In this document: one piece after another, positions 27,905-38,268 of the stretch | How positions within the stretch are numbered: position 1 is the first letter of the stretch | Layout of the letters: each line of letters begins with the position of its first letter | Assembly: GCF_000092865.1 (NCBI RefSeq) | Contig: NC_014151.1 | Location: 2,108,001 to 2,172,000, forward strand | DNA length: 64,000 nucleotides | Direction of reading: 5' to 3' | Source of the DNA: Cellulomonas flavigena DSM 20109 | Lineage (GTDB): Bacteria; Actinomycetota; Actinomycetes; Actinomycetales; Cellulomonadaceae | Program-made: the position numbers and the translations under genes | Notes under the pieces: generated by a model | The model's database searches: none | Seen by the model: the letters and a program-made list of their open reading frames with translations, nothing else | What the model was told of the DNA's origin: nothing

Positions 27905-30082
27905 TCATCCGGTACGCCCCGAGCGGTACTCCCACGCGGTCTGCGCCGGGGGCACGTAGCTCGGCGCGTCCGGCTCTCCCCCGCCTCCGGTCACCTCCTG
28001 CACCGGGTCCCCGGCGGCGCGCACCTCGTCGCACAGTGCGGCGACGTGCGGCCAGAACTGCTCCTCGTCGTGCCAGTAACCCGCGTGGCTGACCACCGGC
28101 GGGGCCTGTTGCCCGAGGACGTGCGTGTGCCCGCGAGGGTCGTGCAGCAGCACCTCACGGTCGGCGAGCCGCACCGACGCACGCCCTCCGACCTCCTGGC
28201 CCACGTAGTCCGTCCGGTAGTAGAGGTTGGTCCACCGCACCGCCCCCACCCCGGCGCGCGGCACGTCCGGGCGCGCGAGCGCGTCGAGGAGCTCGTCGCT
28301 CACCACGGCCGGGAAGGCCCACCGGTAGAGCTTGCCCAGCGGGGATCCGAAGGTGACGAGCCCGGTCACGCCCCCGAGGCTCGCGCGCCCCTCGCAGGGC
28401 CGCGCGAGCGCCGCGGCGGCGAGCACGCTGCCCTGCGAGTGCGCCAGCAGCACCACGGCGTCACCGGTGTCCTGCAGGTACCAGACCCGGCGCAGCAGCT
28501 CGGGTACGGCGCGCTCGGTGTACGAGGGCGGCGCGAACGGGTGGAACGCACGCGGAAAGAAGCACCCGACGTCGAACGCGACCCCGAGGCCCCGCCGCAG
28601 CTGCCGCTGCCGGAACGAGACCTGCAGCACGACGAGCAGCGCGAGCGGGAGCAGCGCCGCGATCCGCGAGCCCAGCTCGACGCGAGCCGCGAGCTCGGTG
28701 CCCGCCACGCGGGCGAGCAGCACGAGGACGCCGACGCCGACGCCGAGCACCGCCACGGCGACCACGAGGCCGGCCACGCTGACGACCGCGCCGAGCATGA
28801 CGGTCACCGCGGCGGTCATGGCGACGGCGCTCATCACGACGGGCCCACAGGCCGGGAACACCTTCTGCCGGGAGTGGTGCCCGCGGTGCCGGAGCCATGC
28901 CGCGAGCTGCTCGAGCACGAGCGTCGCAGCGAGCAGCACGCCCCCGACCACGACGACCTGCACGACGTCCTGCAGGACGAGCAGCGGTCCCGGCGGCACG
29001 TCGACCCGCGGGCGCGCGGGGGGGCAGGACGTCCCGCGGCCCGAGCGTCCCGGCCGCCAGGGCCAGCGCCGCACCTGCCACTGCCACCCACAGCAGCAGG
29101 TGGGACGGGGACACGCCGCGGACGCGGTCGTCCGGCGCGGCGTCGGCGTCCCGCGCCCGGACGGGACGACGACGGCCCGAGGCCCGCCGCCGCAGGGCCA
29201 CCCGCCGGGGCACGTCGTCGGAGCAGATCCCCACCAGCACCAGCGCGAGCACTCCCGCACCCACGACGGCGGCGGCGAGCGCGAGGACCGCACCGAGGTC
29301 TGCTGCGGGGCGCTCGCGATGCAGTGCGCGGACCGGCAGCGCGACGACCACGGCAACCACCGCGAGCGCCGCCGACAGGTGGAGATCCGACAGGTGCTCG
29401 TGCCAGCGCGCGCCCGTCCAGAACTGCTCGTGCCGCAGCCCGCCCGGGAGTGCCGCGGGGGTGTGCAGCGCGCCCCCGTCGACGCGTGCCGATCCGACCG
29501 AGGGCGGCTCGACGCTCTCGTACCGGGCACGGGTCGAGCGCGCGAGCAGGTGGAACGTGAGGGCGACGAGACCCGCCAGGGCCCCGCCCACGGCGAGCCG
29601 GGCGCCGGGGCGGTCGACCGGGGCCAGGAACGTCACGACGTCGCCCAGGGGCCTGCGGCCACGCACGCGTCCTGACCCCAGCACTGGTAGGCCAGGACGT
29701 CGACGGTCAGCATGAGGACGAGGGCCGAGGCGACCAGCGTCAGGGCGAGCGCGGTGAGCCGGGCAGCTACGCGGAACGCCCGGGTCGTCGGCGCCCGCGC
29801 GGCCTCTGCGGCCGCGTCGACCTCGGGCAGTCGGCCCATCCAGCCGGCCATGTTCATGAGCATTGAGGGGATCAGCAGGGTCCACAGCGCCCGCGAGCGC
29901 GCCCGGGAGGTCAGCCCGCCCCAGGAGTACGCCTCGCGGTGACGGCCGGCCGTGTCGGAGGTGCGGAAGAACCCCGCGAGCCGGTCCCCGGCGACCTGGA
30001 CCGGTGTCGGGTCGCCCAGCAGAGCCTCCGGCGGGGTGCCGCCCACGCCGTGGATCCGGATCTCGGTGAGTCGGACGGGCAT
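27905..30082 (-). pseudogene. Membrane alpha/beta-hydrolase-like protein with two frameshifts
   Basis: One protein of about 725 residues is spread over three frames. Frame A, ATG 30082 to 29633, gives M-P-V-R-L-T-E-I-R-I-H-G-V-G-G-T-P and a membrane segment. It stops at 29633, but one more C at the four-C run (29648-29651) continues it into frame B (about 29647-29025, hydrophobic segments). Removing one C from the seven-C run (29018-29024) returns it to the first frame, which runs to 27905. The C-terminal part has L-L-A-H-S-Q-G-S-V, a lipase-type G/H-x-S-x-G nucleophile elbow. Several membrane segments precede it. Both breaks lie in homopolymers, so sequence error is as likely as decay. The function of the family is unknown. 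Confidence 0.75.
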
Positions 30083-30137
30083 GTCCCTCCCCCTCCCGCC
30101 CACGGTCTGCCGCGGTGCGGCGGTCGGGTGGGCCCGA

Positions 30138-30199
30138 CCCCGTGGGGATGCTCCACACCGGCCGTCTGCGCCGGCCGGTCGGCGCGCCGCCCCACGGGG
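30138..30199. repeat. Long inverted repeat upstream of the frameshifted hydrolase
   Basis: CCCCGTGGGG (30138-30147) and CCCCACGGGG (30190-30199) are perfect complements; between them CACCGGCCG and CCGGCCGGT also pair. It could fold as a branched hairpin in the 272-base gap between the tRNA and the hydrolase gene. No gene is seen there. Confidence 0.5.
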
Positions 30200-30302
30200 G
30201 TGGATCCAGGCGTACGCGCCGTCGGGACACCGGGTCAAGGGCCGCAGCACCGGTGTGCCTCCCGGGGCAGGCAACGTGCGCGAGGACCCGCACGACGACG
30301 CA

Positions 30303-30338
30303 CGAAGGCCCGCTCCGCGACGGCGGAGCGGGCCTTCG
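30303..30338 (-). terminator. Terminator hairpin of tRNA-Pro
   Basis: CGAAGGCCCGCTCCG (30303-30317) pairs perfectly with CGGAGCGGGCCTTCG (30324-30338). It begins 17 bases past the 3' end of the minus-strand tRNA. The outer end closes with A/T pairs. Confidence 0.75.
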
Positions 30339-30354
30339 TCCCTGCGCGTTCCTG

Positions 30355-30428
<74 letters not shown>

Positions 30429-30503
30429 ATGGCTTCCGCAGAAGCCTCGAAGACTCTACCGCACCCCGCGCGCCTGCTCGGACACCATTGCCGTCGGTCG
30501 TCG

Positions 30504-31571
30504 TCACGCGGACGCGTCACGTTCCTCACGTCGCCGACGCAGCACCTCGAGCTCCGCGCTGACGACACCCAGGACCGCGAGGTCGACCAGGAGCCCCCAC
30601 GACGCGTCCCACTGCGAGAGCCGGAACAGGAAGAACTGCGTGACGAGCAGGCTGACCAGCACGGCGCGGCGGAACCAGCGGTAGCCGTCCTCGGTGTCGT
30701 ACCGGACGCGTGACAGGCCGACACCGGACAGCACGACGCTCGCGACCCCGGCGAGCAGCGCACCCGCGACCACCCAGCCCGGGGAGTCGTCGCCGCCTGC
30801 CCAGCGGGCGACCGCGCTGCCGACGGTGACGCCGGACGTCCCGACGAGCACCGCCACGGCGAGCCAGGGCACGAACCGGGCGCGCACGAGGGTGTGCAGG
30901 ACGTGCACCGTCGCTGACGACACGGCCCCGACGGGGTCGGGCAGCTCGGCGTGGTCGTCCTCGACGCGCCGCAGCAGCGCGCGCGTCTCGGCCGCACCGG
31001 GCACGTCGCCCGCGGTGTCGAGGAACGCCTCGGCGCGTCGCCGGGCGGCGGGTGTGAAGCCGCCCGCGACGCCCGCGACGGCCTCGTCGACCGCGCCCGC
31101 GAGCGCCTCGCGCGGCTCGGGCGCCCGGCGGCCGTGCAGTGCGTCCGCGACGAGGCCCAGGACGACGACCGTGGCGTAGATGATGGCGGCGGTCGGCTCG
31201 TAGAAGTAGTCGTTGTCGGACGTGACGAACTTGCCGACCTCGTCGACGAACAGCCCGAACCCGATGCCGCCGACCAGCGCGCCCAGCGGCCGGAGCGACG
31301 GCCCGGCGAACGACAGCAGCAGGAGGAACGCGAGCGCCATGAGGAGCCCGCCCCAGAGCACGTGCGCGATGTGCAGGCCGTCGCCGCCGAGCTGCGGGTA
31401 GCCGGTCGCGGCGAGCAGCGCGCGTGTGAGCAGCACCGTGGCGGCCGTCGCGACGAGGAACGTCGCGAGGTGCCGCGGCGCGCGCGGGTCACGCGGCAGC
31501 CCCAGGCGCAGCAGGACGTGCGTGGCCGCACGCGCCGCGTCGGGACGTCCGTGGTCCGGCGCTCGGGTCAC
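30504..31571 (-). CDS. Integral membrane protein of unknown function
   Basis: 355 residues. GTG start overlaps the der stop by four bases. About seven hydrophobic segments: four in the first 150 residues and three near 235-340. Between them is a polar helical region (about 150-225, including [16 protein letters not shown]). A recognisable line is [20 protein letters not shown] near residue 107. I do not recognise a characterised family. Linked to der by translation, it could serve the cell envelope, but that is inference. Confidence 0.8.
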   Translation of the reverse strand: MTRAPDHGRPDAARAATHVLLRLGLPRDPRAPRHLATFLVATAATVLLTRALLAATGYPQLGGDGLHIAHVLWGGLLMALAFLLLLSFAGPSLRPLGALVGGIGFGLFVDEVGKFVTSDNDYFYEPTAAIIYATVVVLGLVADALHGRRAPEPREALAGAVDEAVAGVAGGFTPAARRRAEAFLDTAGDVPGAAETRALLRRVEDDHAELPDPVGAVSSATVHVLHTLVRARFVPWLAVAVLVGTSGVTVGSAVARWAGGDDSPGWVVAGALLAGVASVVLSGVGLSRVRYDTEDGYRWFRRAVLVSLLVTQFFLFRLSQWDASWGLLVDLAVLGVVSAELEVLRRRREERDASA

Positions 31572-33115
31572 CGCTTGCGCTTCTCCCGCACCCGCACCGA
31601 GATGGTGACGGGCGTGCCCTCGAACCCGAAGGTCTCGCGCAGGCGACGCTCGATGAAGCGCCGGTACTGCGGCTCGAGGAACCCGCTGGCGAAGATCACG
31701 AAGCGCGGCGGACGCGTCGAGGCCTGCGTCGCGAACAGGATGCGCGGCTGCTTGCCGCCGCGCAGCGGGTGCGGGTGCGCGGCGACGAGCTCGCCGAGGA
31801 ACGCGTTGAGGCGACCGGTGGAGATGCGGGTGTCCCACGAGTCGAGGGACCGCTCCAGGGCAGGCACGAGCCTGTCGGTGTGCCAGCCGGTGCGCGCGGA
31901 GACGTTGACGCGCGGGGCCCACTGCACATGCACCAGCTGCTGCTCGATCTCGCGCTCGAGGTACGGCCGGCGGTCCTCGTCCATCAGGTCCCACTTGTTG
32001 TACGCCACGACCAGGGCGCGGCCGGCGTCGATGACCTGCTGGACGATGCGGATGTCCTGCTCGGTCATCGGCTGCGACGCATCGACGAGGACGACCGCCA
32101 CCTCGGCCTTCTCGATGGCCGCCTGCGTGCGCAGCGACGCGTAGAAGTCGGCGCCGGACGTCTGGTGGACGCGGCGGCGGATGCCGGCGGTGTCGACGAA
32201 CACCCACGGCTTGCCGCCGAGGGCGACGAGCTCGTCGACCGGGTCGCGCGTGGTGCCCGCGAGGTCGTCGACGACGACACGCTCGGAGCCCACCACCTTG
32301 TTGAGCAGCGAGGACTTGCCGACGTTCGGACGGCCCACGAGCGCCACGCGCCGCGGTCCGTCCGGCAGGGGCGTGGCGTGTGCGGACACCGTCGGGAGCG
32401 CACGCATCGCGGCGTCGAGCAGGTCGCCGGTGCCCCGCCCGTGCAGCGCGGAGATCGGGTGCGGCTCCCCCAGCCCCAGCGACCACAGGACGGCCGCGTC
32501 CGCCTCGACCGCAGGCCCGTCGACCTTGTTGGCCACGAGCACGACGGGCTTGCCGGACCGGCGCAGCAGGCGCACGACCTGCTCGTCGGTGTCGGTGGAC
32601 CCGACCGTCGCGTCGACGACGAACAGGACGGCGTCGGCCAGGTCGATCGCGACCTCGGCCTGCTGGGCCACGCGCTTGTCGATACCGGCGACGTCGACCT
32701 CCCACCCGCCGGTGTCGACGAGCGTGAACCGGCGGCCCGACCACTCGGCCGGGTAGCTCACGCGGTCGCGCGTGACCCCGGGGTTGTCCTCGACGACCGC
32801 CTCGCGACGCCCGAGGATGCGGTTGACGAGGGTCGACTTGCCGACGTTCGGGCGTCCGACGACCGCCAGCACGGGCAGCGTCGTCTCGATCTGCAGGTCG
32901 TCGCCGTCGAGCCCGCCGCCCTCCAGCAGCGCCAGGTCCTCGTCACCGAGCTCGTACTCGTCCAGGCCGGCGCGCAGCGCCCGCTCGCGCGCGGCGTCGT
33001 CGGCGTCGTCCGCGAGCGCGTCCCCGTCGTGCGGCCCGGGGGTCGCGGATGTCGCGGTGACGTCGTCGTGGTCGTCGGCCGAGGCGCGCGTGGTCGTGGG
33101 GTCGGGCTGCTCCAT
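31568..33115 (-). CDS. der: Ribosome biogenesis GTPase Der (EngA)
   Basis: 515 residues with two tandem GTPase domains: G1 motifs G-R-P-N-V-G-K-S-T (about 85) and G-R-P-N-V-G-K-S-S (about 260), G3 motifs D-T-G-G and D-T-A-G, G4 motifs N-K-V-D and N-K-W-D, then a KH-like C-terminal domain ending basic (R-E-K-R-K-R). It helps mature the 50S subunit. The first 75 residues form an acidic, low-complexity extension absent from E. coli Der and common in actinobacteria. ATG 33115. The 70-base gap to plsC is the largest in this cluster. Confidence 0.97.
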   Translation of the reverse strand: MEQPDPTTTRASADDHDDVTATSATPGPHDGDALADDADDAARERALRAGLDEYELGDEDLALLEGGGLDGDDLQIETTLPVLAVVGRPNVGKSTLVNRILGRREAVVEDNPGVTRDRVSYPAEWSGRRFTLVDTGGWEVDVAGIDKRVAQQAEVAIDLADAVLFVVDATVGSTDTDEQVVRLLRRSGKPVVLVANKVDGPAVEADAAVLWSLGLGEPHPISALHGRGTGDLLDAAMRALPTVSAHATPLPDGPRRVALVGRPNVGKSSLLNKVVGSERVVVDDLAGTTRDPVDELVALGGKPWVFVDTAGIRRRVHQTSGADFYASLRTQAAIEKAEVAVVLVDASQPMTEQDIRIVQQVIDAGRALVVAYNKWDLMDEDRRPYLEREIEQQLVHVQWAPRVNVSARTGWHTDRLVPALERSLDSWDTRISTGRLNAFLGELVAAHPHPLRGGKQPRILFATQASTRPPRFVIFASGFLEPQYRRFIERRLRETFGFEGTPVTISVRVREKRKR

Positions 33116-33185
33116 GCCGCCATTCTCCCCTGCCGCGCGCCCGCGTCGGGCCACGGCGCGTCGCCGGGTGGCGGGACCGCGCCCG

Positions 33186-33899
33186 TCAGTCGATCGCGCG
33201 AGGGTCGTCCGCGGGCAGGGAGATGCCTGTGCGCTCCTGCGCGGCGACGACGAGCTCGGCCATCGCGTCCCGGATCGCGACGGCGGCGCGGTCGATCGCC
33301 TCGCGACGCGACAGCCCCTCGACGGTGACGTCGAGCGGCTCACCGAACTCCACGACGAGCCGGCGTCGAGGTCCTGGCAGGCCGTGGGGCGACTCGCCCG
33401 TGCGGCGCGTGCCGAGGATCGCGACCGGGACGACGCGCGCGCCGCCGTGCACGGCGAGCCATGCGGCGCCGGCTCGGACCTGCTCGGCCGTGCCGCGGCC
33501 GCGGGTGCCCTCGGGGAAGATCCCCACCGCGTGGCCGCGGCGCAGCACACCCAGCGCGGACTGCAGGGCCGGTCGCCCCATGGTGCGGTCGACGGGGATC
33601 TGGCCTGCGGCCCGCAGCAGCCACCCCAGGGGGCCGCGGAACATCTCCGCCTTCACGAGGATGTGCAGCGGCCGCGGCGCGACGCCGATGAACAGCGGAC
33701 CGTCGAGCAGCGTGACATGGTTCGCGGCGAGCACGAGCGCGCCGGTGCGTGGGACGCGCTCGGCGCCGACGACACGCGTGTCCCACACCACGCGCGCGAG
33801 GAACCGCCCGATCCATCGCGACCACGCGGGGCCCGCAGCCGACGGCACGTGCGGTGCCGTGGCGTCGCGGGCGCTCGTCGTGCGGCGCACGCCCGTCAT
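33186..33899 (-). CDS. plsC: 1-acyl-glycerol-3-phosphate acyltransferase
   Basis: 237 residues of the PlsC acyltransferase family. N-H-V-T-L-L-D is the N-H-x4-D catalytic box (about residue 60), and F-P-E-G-T-R is the glycerophosphate-binding box. It adds the second acyl chain to lysophosphatidate at the membrane, a step to phospholipids. ATG 33899 overlaps the cmk stop (ATGA); a second ATG at 33911 in frame is also possible. A short hydrophobic stretch follows the N-terminus. Confidence 0.92.
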   Translation of the reverse strand: MTGVRRTTSARDATAPHVPSAAGPAWSRWIGRFLARVVWDTRVVGAERVPRTGALVLAANHVTLLDGPLFIGVAPRPLHILVKAEMFRGPLGWLLRAAGQIPVDRTMGRPALQSALGVLRRGHAVGIFPEGTRGRGTAEQVRAGAAWLAVHGGARVVPVAILGTRRTGESPHGLPGPRRRLVVEFGEPLDVTVEGLSRREAIDRAAVAIRDAMAELVVAAQERTGISLPADDPRAID

Positions 33900-34594
33900 C
33901 GCGCGGCGCACGCCCGCTCGACGACGTCGAGCACCGCGGCCACGGTCTGCTCGAGGTCGAGCTCGGAGGAGTCGACGGTGACGACGCCGTCGGCGGCGAC
34001 CTGGAACTCCACCACCGTGGAGTCGTCACGGTCGCGGCGCACGATCTGGTCGTGCGTGGCGGCGATCGCGACGGCGTCGGCCGTGCCGTGCAGCTCGCGC
34101 GCGCGGCGGGCGAGGCGGGCCCCCTCGGAGGCCGTGAGCAGCACGCGGACGTCGGCGTCGGGGGCGACGACCGTCGTGATGTCCCGGCCCTCGGCGACGA
34201 CCCCGCGCCCACCGGACCAGCCGGCGTGCCGCTCGGCGTCGATGACCGCCCGCTGCCGGCGTCCCAGCTCGGCGCGCGCGTCGAGGTTGGTCGCCACGGC
34301 GCTGACGTGCGACGAGATCTCCGTGGTCCGGATCGCGACACCCACGTCGCGTCCGTCGACCACGAACGTCGGTCCGTCCGGGTCGACGCCCACGACGAGC
34401 GGCAGGTCACGCACCGCGGCCGTGACCGCGGCCGCGTCCGTCAGCGGCACGCCCTGGTCGAGGCACCACCAGGTGGCCGCCCGGTACATCGCGCCCGTGT
34501 CGAGGTACGCCAGCCCCAGCCGGCGTGCGACCCCCCGGGAGACGCTCGACTTGCCGGACCCCGACGGCCCGTCGATCGCCACGACGGTGCTCAA
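33896..34594 (-). CDS. cmk: Cytidylate kinase
   Basis: 232 residues. P-loop G-P-S-G-S-G-K-S-S is near residue 10, followed by L-A-Y-L-D-T-G-A-M-Y-R-A. V-V-A-E-G-R-D-I-T-T-V-V is the substrate loop. It phosphorylates CMP and dCMP with ATP. The start is a rare TTG at 34594 whose TTGA overlaps the tyrA stop. No ATG or GTG fits better, because the P-loop begins within ten residues. Coupled to tyrA and plsC. Confidence 0.93.
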   Translation of the reverse strand: MSTVVAIDGPSGSGKSSVSRGVARRLGLAYLDTGAMYRAATWWCLDQGVPLTDAAAVTAAVRDLPLVVGVDPDGPTFVVDGRDVGVAIRTTEISSHVSAVATNLDARAELGRRQRAVIDAERHAGWSGGRGVVAEGRDITTVVAPDADVRVLLTASEGARLARRARELHGTADAVAIAATHDQIVRRDRDDSTVVEFQVAADGVVTVDSSELDLEQTVAAVLDVVERACAAR

Positions 34595-35700
34595 CTCACC
34601 AACCTCCAACCCCGAGCGGTCAGCTCGGTCTCCAGGTGCTCGGCACGTGCGGGCAGCACGGAGATCGACGCCATGCCGACCGGCCGTCCCGCGGCGTGCT
34701 CGAGCTGCAGGTCCTCCAGGTTCACGCCGGCGGCGCCGACGTCGCCGAGCAGGCGCGCGAGCTCGCCGGGCTGGTCCGGCACGAGCACGGTCACGACGGC
34801 GTACTGCTTGTGCGCGCCGCCGTGCTTGCCGGGGATGCGCGCGACGCCGGTGCCGCCGTCGGCGATGGTCCGTGCGATCGTCGCCAGCGCGCCCAGTTCG
34901 ACGTCCTCGGGGCCGGTGGCCGCGGCGGCCCGGTCCAGGGCCCCGAGGACGACGTCGAGGTCGTCGCGCAGGACGGCCAGGACGTCGCGCACGGCCTCGG
35001 CGTTGGCCGCGAGGATCGACGTCCACAGCGCGGGGTCCGACGCGGCGAGCCGCGTGACGTCACGCAGCCCCTGGCCCGCGAGCGCGAGCGCGGCGTCGTC
35101 GACGCTCCGCAGGCGCGCCGCGACGAGGGACGCCGCGAGCTGCGGCACGTGCGAGACGACCGCGACCGCCGCGTCGTGCTCGTCGGCGTCCATGACCACG
35201 GGCACCGCGCCCAGGTCGACCGCGAGGTGCCGCACCGCGAGCAGCGCGTCGTCGCGCGACGAGCCCGAGTCGGTGAGGACCCACGGGCGGCCGAGGAACA
35301 GGTCGGGGACCGCGGCGGACGGACCCGAGCGCTCGCGGCCGGCCATGGGGTGCGACCCGACGTACCGCGCGAGGTCGGCACCCGCGGTGCGCAGCTCGGC
35401 CAGGACGTGTCCCTTGACGCTCGCGACGTCGGTGACGACGGCGGCGGGGTGCTCCGCGAGCGCGGCGGCGACGGCGTCGGCGGTGACGTCGGGCGGCGCG
35501 GCGACCACGACGAGCGCCGGTGCGGGCGACGCCGCGTCGACTGGCGTGCCGGCGCCCACGTCCCGCGCGAGGGCCAGTGCGGTGCGCGACGGGTCCTGCA
35601 GCTGCACGTCGACGCCGTGCTGCGTCAGCGCGAGGCCGACCGACGCACCCAGGAGCCCGGTGCCCACGACGCGGACCGGGCCGGTGGTGGCGACGTTCAC
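34591..35700 (-). CDS. tyrA: Prephenate dehydrogenase
   Basis: 369 residues. NAD-binding start V-R-V-V-G-T-G-L-L-G-A-S-V-G, then the catalytic core with S-V-K-G-H-V and G-S-H-P-M-A-G-R-E, and a C-terminal ACT domain (about 295-369: V-L-V-P-D-Q-P-G-E-L-A-R-L-L). It oxidises and decarboxylates prephenate to 4-hydroxyphenylpyruvate for tyrosine. The ACT domain suggests feedback by an amino acid. GTG overlaps the rluB stop. Confidence 0.94.
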   Translation of the reverse strand: MNVATTGPVRVVGTGLLGASVGLALTQHGVDVQLQDPSRTALALARDVGAGTPVDAASPAPALVVVAAPPDVTADAVAAALAEHPAAVVTDVASVKGHVLAELRTAGADLARYVGSHPMAGRERSGPSAAVPDLFLGRPWVLTDSGSSRDDALLAVRHLAVDLGAVPVVMDADEHDAAVAVVSHVPQLAASLVAARLRSVDDAALALAGQGLRDVTRLAASDPALWTSILAANAEAVRDVLAVLRDDLDVVLGALDRAAAATGPEDVELGALATIARTIADGGTGVARIPGKHGGAHKQYAVVTVLVPDQPGELARLLGDVGAAGVNLEDLQLEHAAGRPVGMASISVLPARAEHLETELTARGWRLVS

Positions 35701-36617
35701 ATGCCCACCGCCGTCATGAGCGACCCGACCTCCGTCTTCGACAGCACGCGTGTGCGCCCGGGACGCAGGTCACCGAGGCGGATGGGGCCGATGCGGGTGC
35801 GCACGAGACGGTCGACGGGGTGGCCGACCTCGTCGAACAGTCGCCGCACGACCCGGTTGCGTCCTTCGTGCAGCACGACCTCGACGAGCGAGGCGTGGCT
35901 CGCGACCTGGACGACCTTGAACTCGTCGACGCGCACGGTGCCGTCCTCGAGCTCCACGCCCTCCTTGAGCTGCTTGCCCAGCGCGTCGCGCACGCGGCCC
36001 TGCACCTCGACGAGGTACGTCTTGGGGACGCCGTGCGAGGGGTGCGCGAGCCGGTTGGCGAGCTCGCCGTCGTTCGTCAGCAGCAACAGGCCCTCGGAGT
36101 CCGCGTCGAGGCGTCCGACGTGGAAGAGCCGCTCCTCACGGTTCGCGACGTACTGCGCGAGCGACGGGCGCCCCTCGGGGTCGTGCATGGTCGACACGAC
36201 GCCCACCGGCTTGTTCAGCGCGAGCGTGACGACCGAGGAGTCGAGCTGCACGCGCATCCCGTCCAGGTGGATGACGGCGGTGCGCGGGTCGACGCGCACG
36301 CCCAGCTCGGTGACGACCTGCCCGGCCACGGTGACGCGCCCGGCCGCGATGAGCTCCTCGCAGGCGCGTCGCGAGCCCAGCCCGGCCGACGCGAGGACCT
36401 TCTGGAGCCGCACGCCCTCGGGGTCGTGCACGTCGACCGGCTCGGCCGCCGGTGCGGGGCGCCGCTGGGGCCGACGCGGCGTGCCCGTCCCGCGCCCGCC
36501 CGCGCCGCCGCGTCCGCCGGCGCCCGGCCGGCCACCCGTGCCGGGCTTCCCGCCGCTGCGGCCCGCACCGCCTGCGCGTCCGCCACCGCGGTGGCCGCGC
36601 GCTCCCGTGCCGCTCAT
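35697..36617 (-). CDS. rluB: 23S rRNA pseudouridine synthase, RluB-type
   Basis: 306 residues. A Gly/Arg-rich disordered N-terminus (about 1-60) precedes an S4 RNA-binding domain (about 66-110: L-Q-K-V-L-A-S-A-G-L-G-S-R-R) and the synthase fold with the catalytic aspartate in G-R-L-D-A-D-S-E-G-L-L. It modifies a uridine in 23S rRNA, probably at the RluB site, though RluF/RsuA relatives look alike. ATG overlaps the scpB stop by four bases. Confidence 0.92.
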   Translation of the reverse strand: MSGTGARGHRGGGRAGGAGRSGGKPGTGGRPGAGGRGGAGGRGTGTPRRPQRRPAPAAEPVDVHDPEGVRLQKVLASAGLGSRRACEELIAAGRVTVAGQVVTELGVRVDPRTAVIHLDGMRVQLDSSVVTLALNKPVGVVSTMHDPEGRPSLAQYVANREERLFHVGRLDADSEGLLLLTNDGELANRLAHPSHGVPKTYLVEVQGRVRDALGKQLKEGVELEDGTVRVDEFKVVQVASHASLVEVVLHEGRNRVVRRLFDEVGHPVDRLVRTRIGPIRLGDLRPGRTRVLSKTEVGSLMTAVGM

Positions 36618-37288
36618 CGTGATCCCTCTCGTCCGTCGTGCGTGTCGACGCCCTCCAGCTGCTCGATGTCGGGCAGGTAGGGCGCGAGCGGGGGCAGCTC
36701 GTCGAGGCTCGACAGTCCTATCCGCTCCAGGAAGTATCCCGTGGTCCCGTACAGCACCGCACCGCTGGCCGCGTCCTGGCCCACCTCGGCGACGAGTCCA
36801 CGGGTCGTCAGCGTGCGCATGACGCCGTCCACGTTGACGCCGCGCACGGCGGAGACCTGCCCGCGACTGACCGGCTGGCGGTAGGCGACCACGGCGAGCG
36901 TCTCCAGGGCGGCCTGCGTGAGCCGCTGCGTCTGCCCGTCGACGACGAAGCGTCCCACGACGTCGCCGTACGCCGTGGCGGAGTAGATGCGCCAGCCCGC
37001 GCCCGCACGGCGCAGCTCGAAACCGCGCGGCCGGCCGCCGTGCTCGCCGCGGTACTCGGCCGCCAGCTGCGCCAGGAGCCCCTCGACGCGCTCGGTCGGC
37101 AGCGCGAGCGCCGTGGCCAGCCGCACGGCCGGGACCGGTTCGTCGACGACCATGAGGACAGCCTCCAGGGCGGCGAGGGCGCCGCCGGGCAGGGCCCCGA
37201 CGTCGAACGCGAGCTCGTCGGGTGCGGAGGCGTCGCCGGTCGCATCCGGTGCGGCGGGCTCCGGCGTCGTGTCGCTGCTCTCGCTCAT
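36614..37288 (-). CDS. scpB: Segregation and condensation protein B
   Basis: 224 residues with two winged-helix domains. Family marks are L-E-A-V-L-M-V-V-D-E-P-V and L-A-V-V-A-Y-R-Q-P-V-S-R-G-Q-V-S-A-V-R-G-V-N-V (split over about 115-140). ScpB dimerises and binds ScpA, regulating SMC in chromosome compaction. ATG overlaps the scpA stop. Confidence 0.95.
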   Translation of the reverse strand: MSESSDTTPEPAAPDATGDASAPDELAFDVGALPGGALAALEAVLMVVDEPVPAVRLATALALPTERVEGLLAQLAAEYRGEHGGRPRGFELRRAGAGWRIYSATAYGDVVGRFVVDGQTQRLTQAALETLAVVAYRQPVSRGQVSAVRGVNVDGVMRTLTTRGLVAEVGQDAASGAVLYGTTGYFLERIGLSSLDELPPLAPYLPDIEQLEGVDTHDGREGSR

Positions 37289-38268
37289 GGGGCAACCTCC
37301 TCGTCGGCGGGTGCCGTGACGTCCCCGGTGGCCGCTCGGCCGTCGTCGTCGGGCACGGCACCGTCCTCGCGGTCGAAGTCGTCGGACACCGTGATCTCGC
37401 CCTCGTCGCTGCCGGTCCACCGCACGGTCAGGTCGCCCAGCGGCTCGACCTGGTCGAACGCGACCGCGCCCTCCCGGAAGAGCTCGAGCAGCGCGAGGAA
37501 CCGTACGACCACCACGACGGGCTCGTCCGCGTCGGCCGTCAGCGTGCGGAACGACGTGGCTCCGTGCCGGCGCAGCCGCTCGACGAGAACGGCGGCCTGC
37601 TCGCGCACGCTGACCGGTGGCGCGTGCAGGTGGCTGATGTCGACACCGGGGGGCGGCGGCTTGGGGGCCAGCGCCCGGGCGGCGAGCACGGCGAGCTGCT
37701 CGGGGCCCATCTGCCACACGAGCTCCGGCAGCAGTGCCGCGAGGTGCGGCTCGAGCTGGACGTCGCGCGCGTGCCGCCGTGCGCCGGCCTCGAGCTGGGT
37801 GCCGAGGTCCCCCGCGACGACCTTGTAGGCGCGGTACTGCAGCAGGCGCGCGAACAGCAGGTCCCGCGCCTCCAGCAGCTCGAGGTCCTCGGCGTCCTCG
37901 ACGGTCGCCGACGGCAGCAGCCGCGCGGCCTTGAGGTCGAGCAGCGTGGCCGCGACCAGCAGGAACTCGCTGACCTGCGACAGGTCCCAGCCCTTGCCGC
38001 CGTCCGTCGCGGCGCGCTCGGCGGCGCGGATGTGGGCGATGAACTCGTCGGTGACCTTCGCCAGCGCGATCTCGGTGATGTCGAGCTTGTGCTTGGCGAT
38101 CAGGCCCAGCAGCAGGTCGAACGGCCCGCTGAACACGTCGAGGTGGACCTCGAAGCCCGACGACCCGGACGGCGCGCTCTCCCCCGGCGCACCCTCCGGC
38201 GTCCTGGCCTGTCCGGTCGTGTCGTCGGGCGGGCCCTCAGGCGGCGTCGCCACGCGCGACGAGCTCAC
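37285..38268 (-). CDS. scpA: Segregation and condensation protein A
   Basis: 327 residues, the kleisin that joins SMC heads. The N-terminal SMC-binding part F-E-V-H-L-D-V-F-S-G-P-F-D-L-L-L-G-L-I is near residue 40. The C-terminal winged helix is around 220-280. An acidic tail follows. GTG 38268 overlaps parA by 32 bases; an in-frame GTG at 38253 would reduce this to 17. Either start keeps the conserved core. Confidence 0.95.
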   Translation of the reverse strand: MSSSRVATPPEGPPDDTTGQARTPEGAPGESAPSGSSGFEVHLDVFSGPFDLLLGLIAKHKLDITEIALAKVTDEFIAHIRAAERAATDGGKGWDLSQVSEFLLVAATLLDLKAARLLPSATVEDAEDLELLEARDLLFARLLQYRAYKVVAGDLGTQLEAGARRHARDVQLEPHLAALLPELVWQMGPEQLAVLAARALAPKPPPPGVDISHLHAPPVSVREQAAVLVERLRRHGATSFRTLTADADEPVVVVVRFLALLELFREGAVAFDQVEPLGDLTVRWTGSDEGEITVSDDFDREDGAVPDDDGRAATGDVTAPADEEVAP

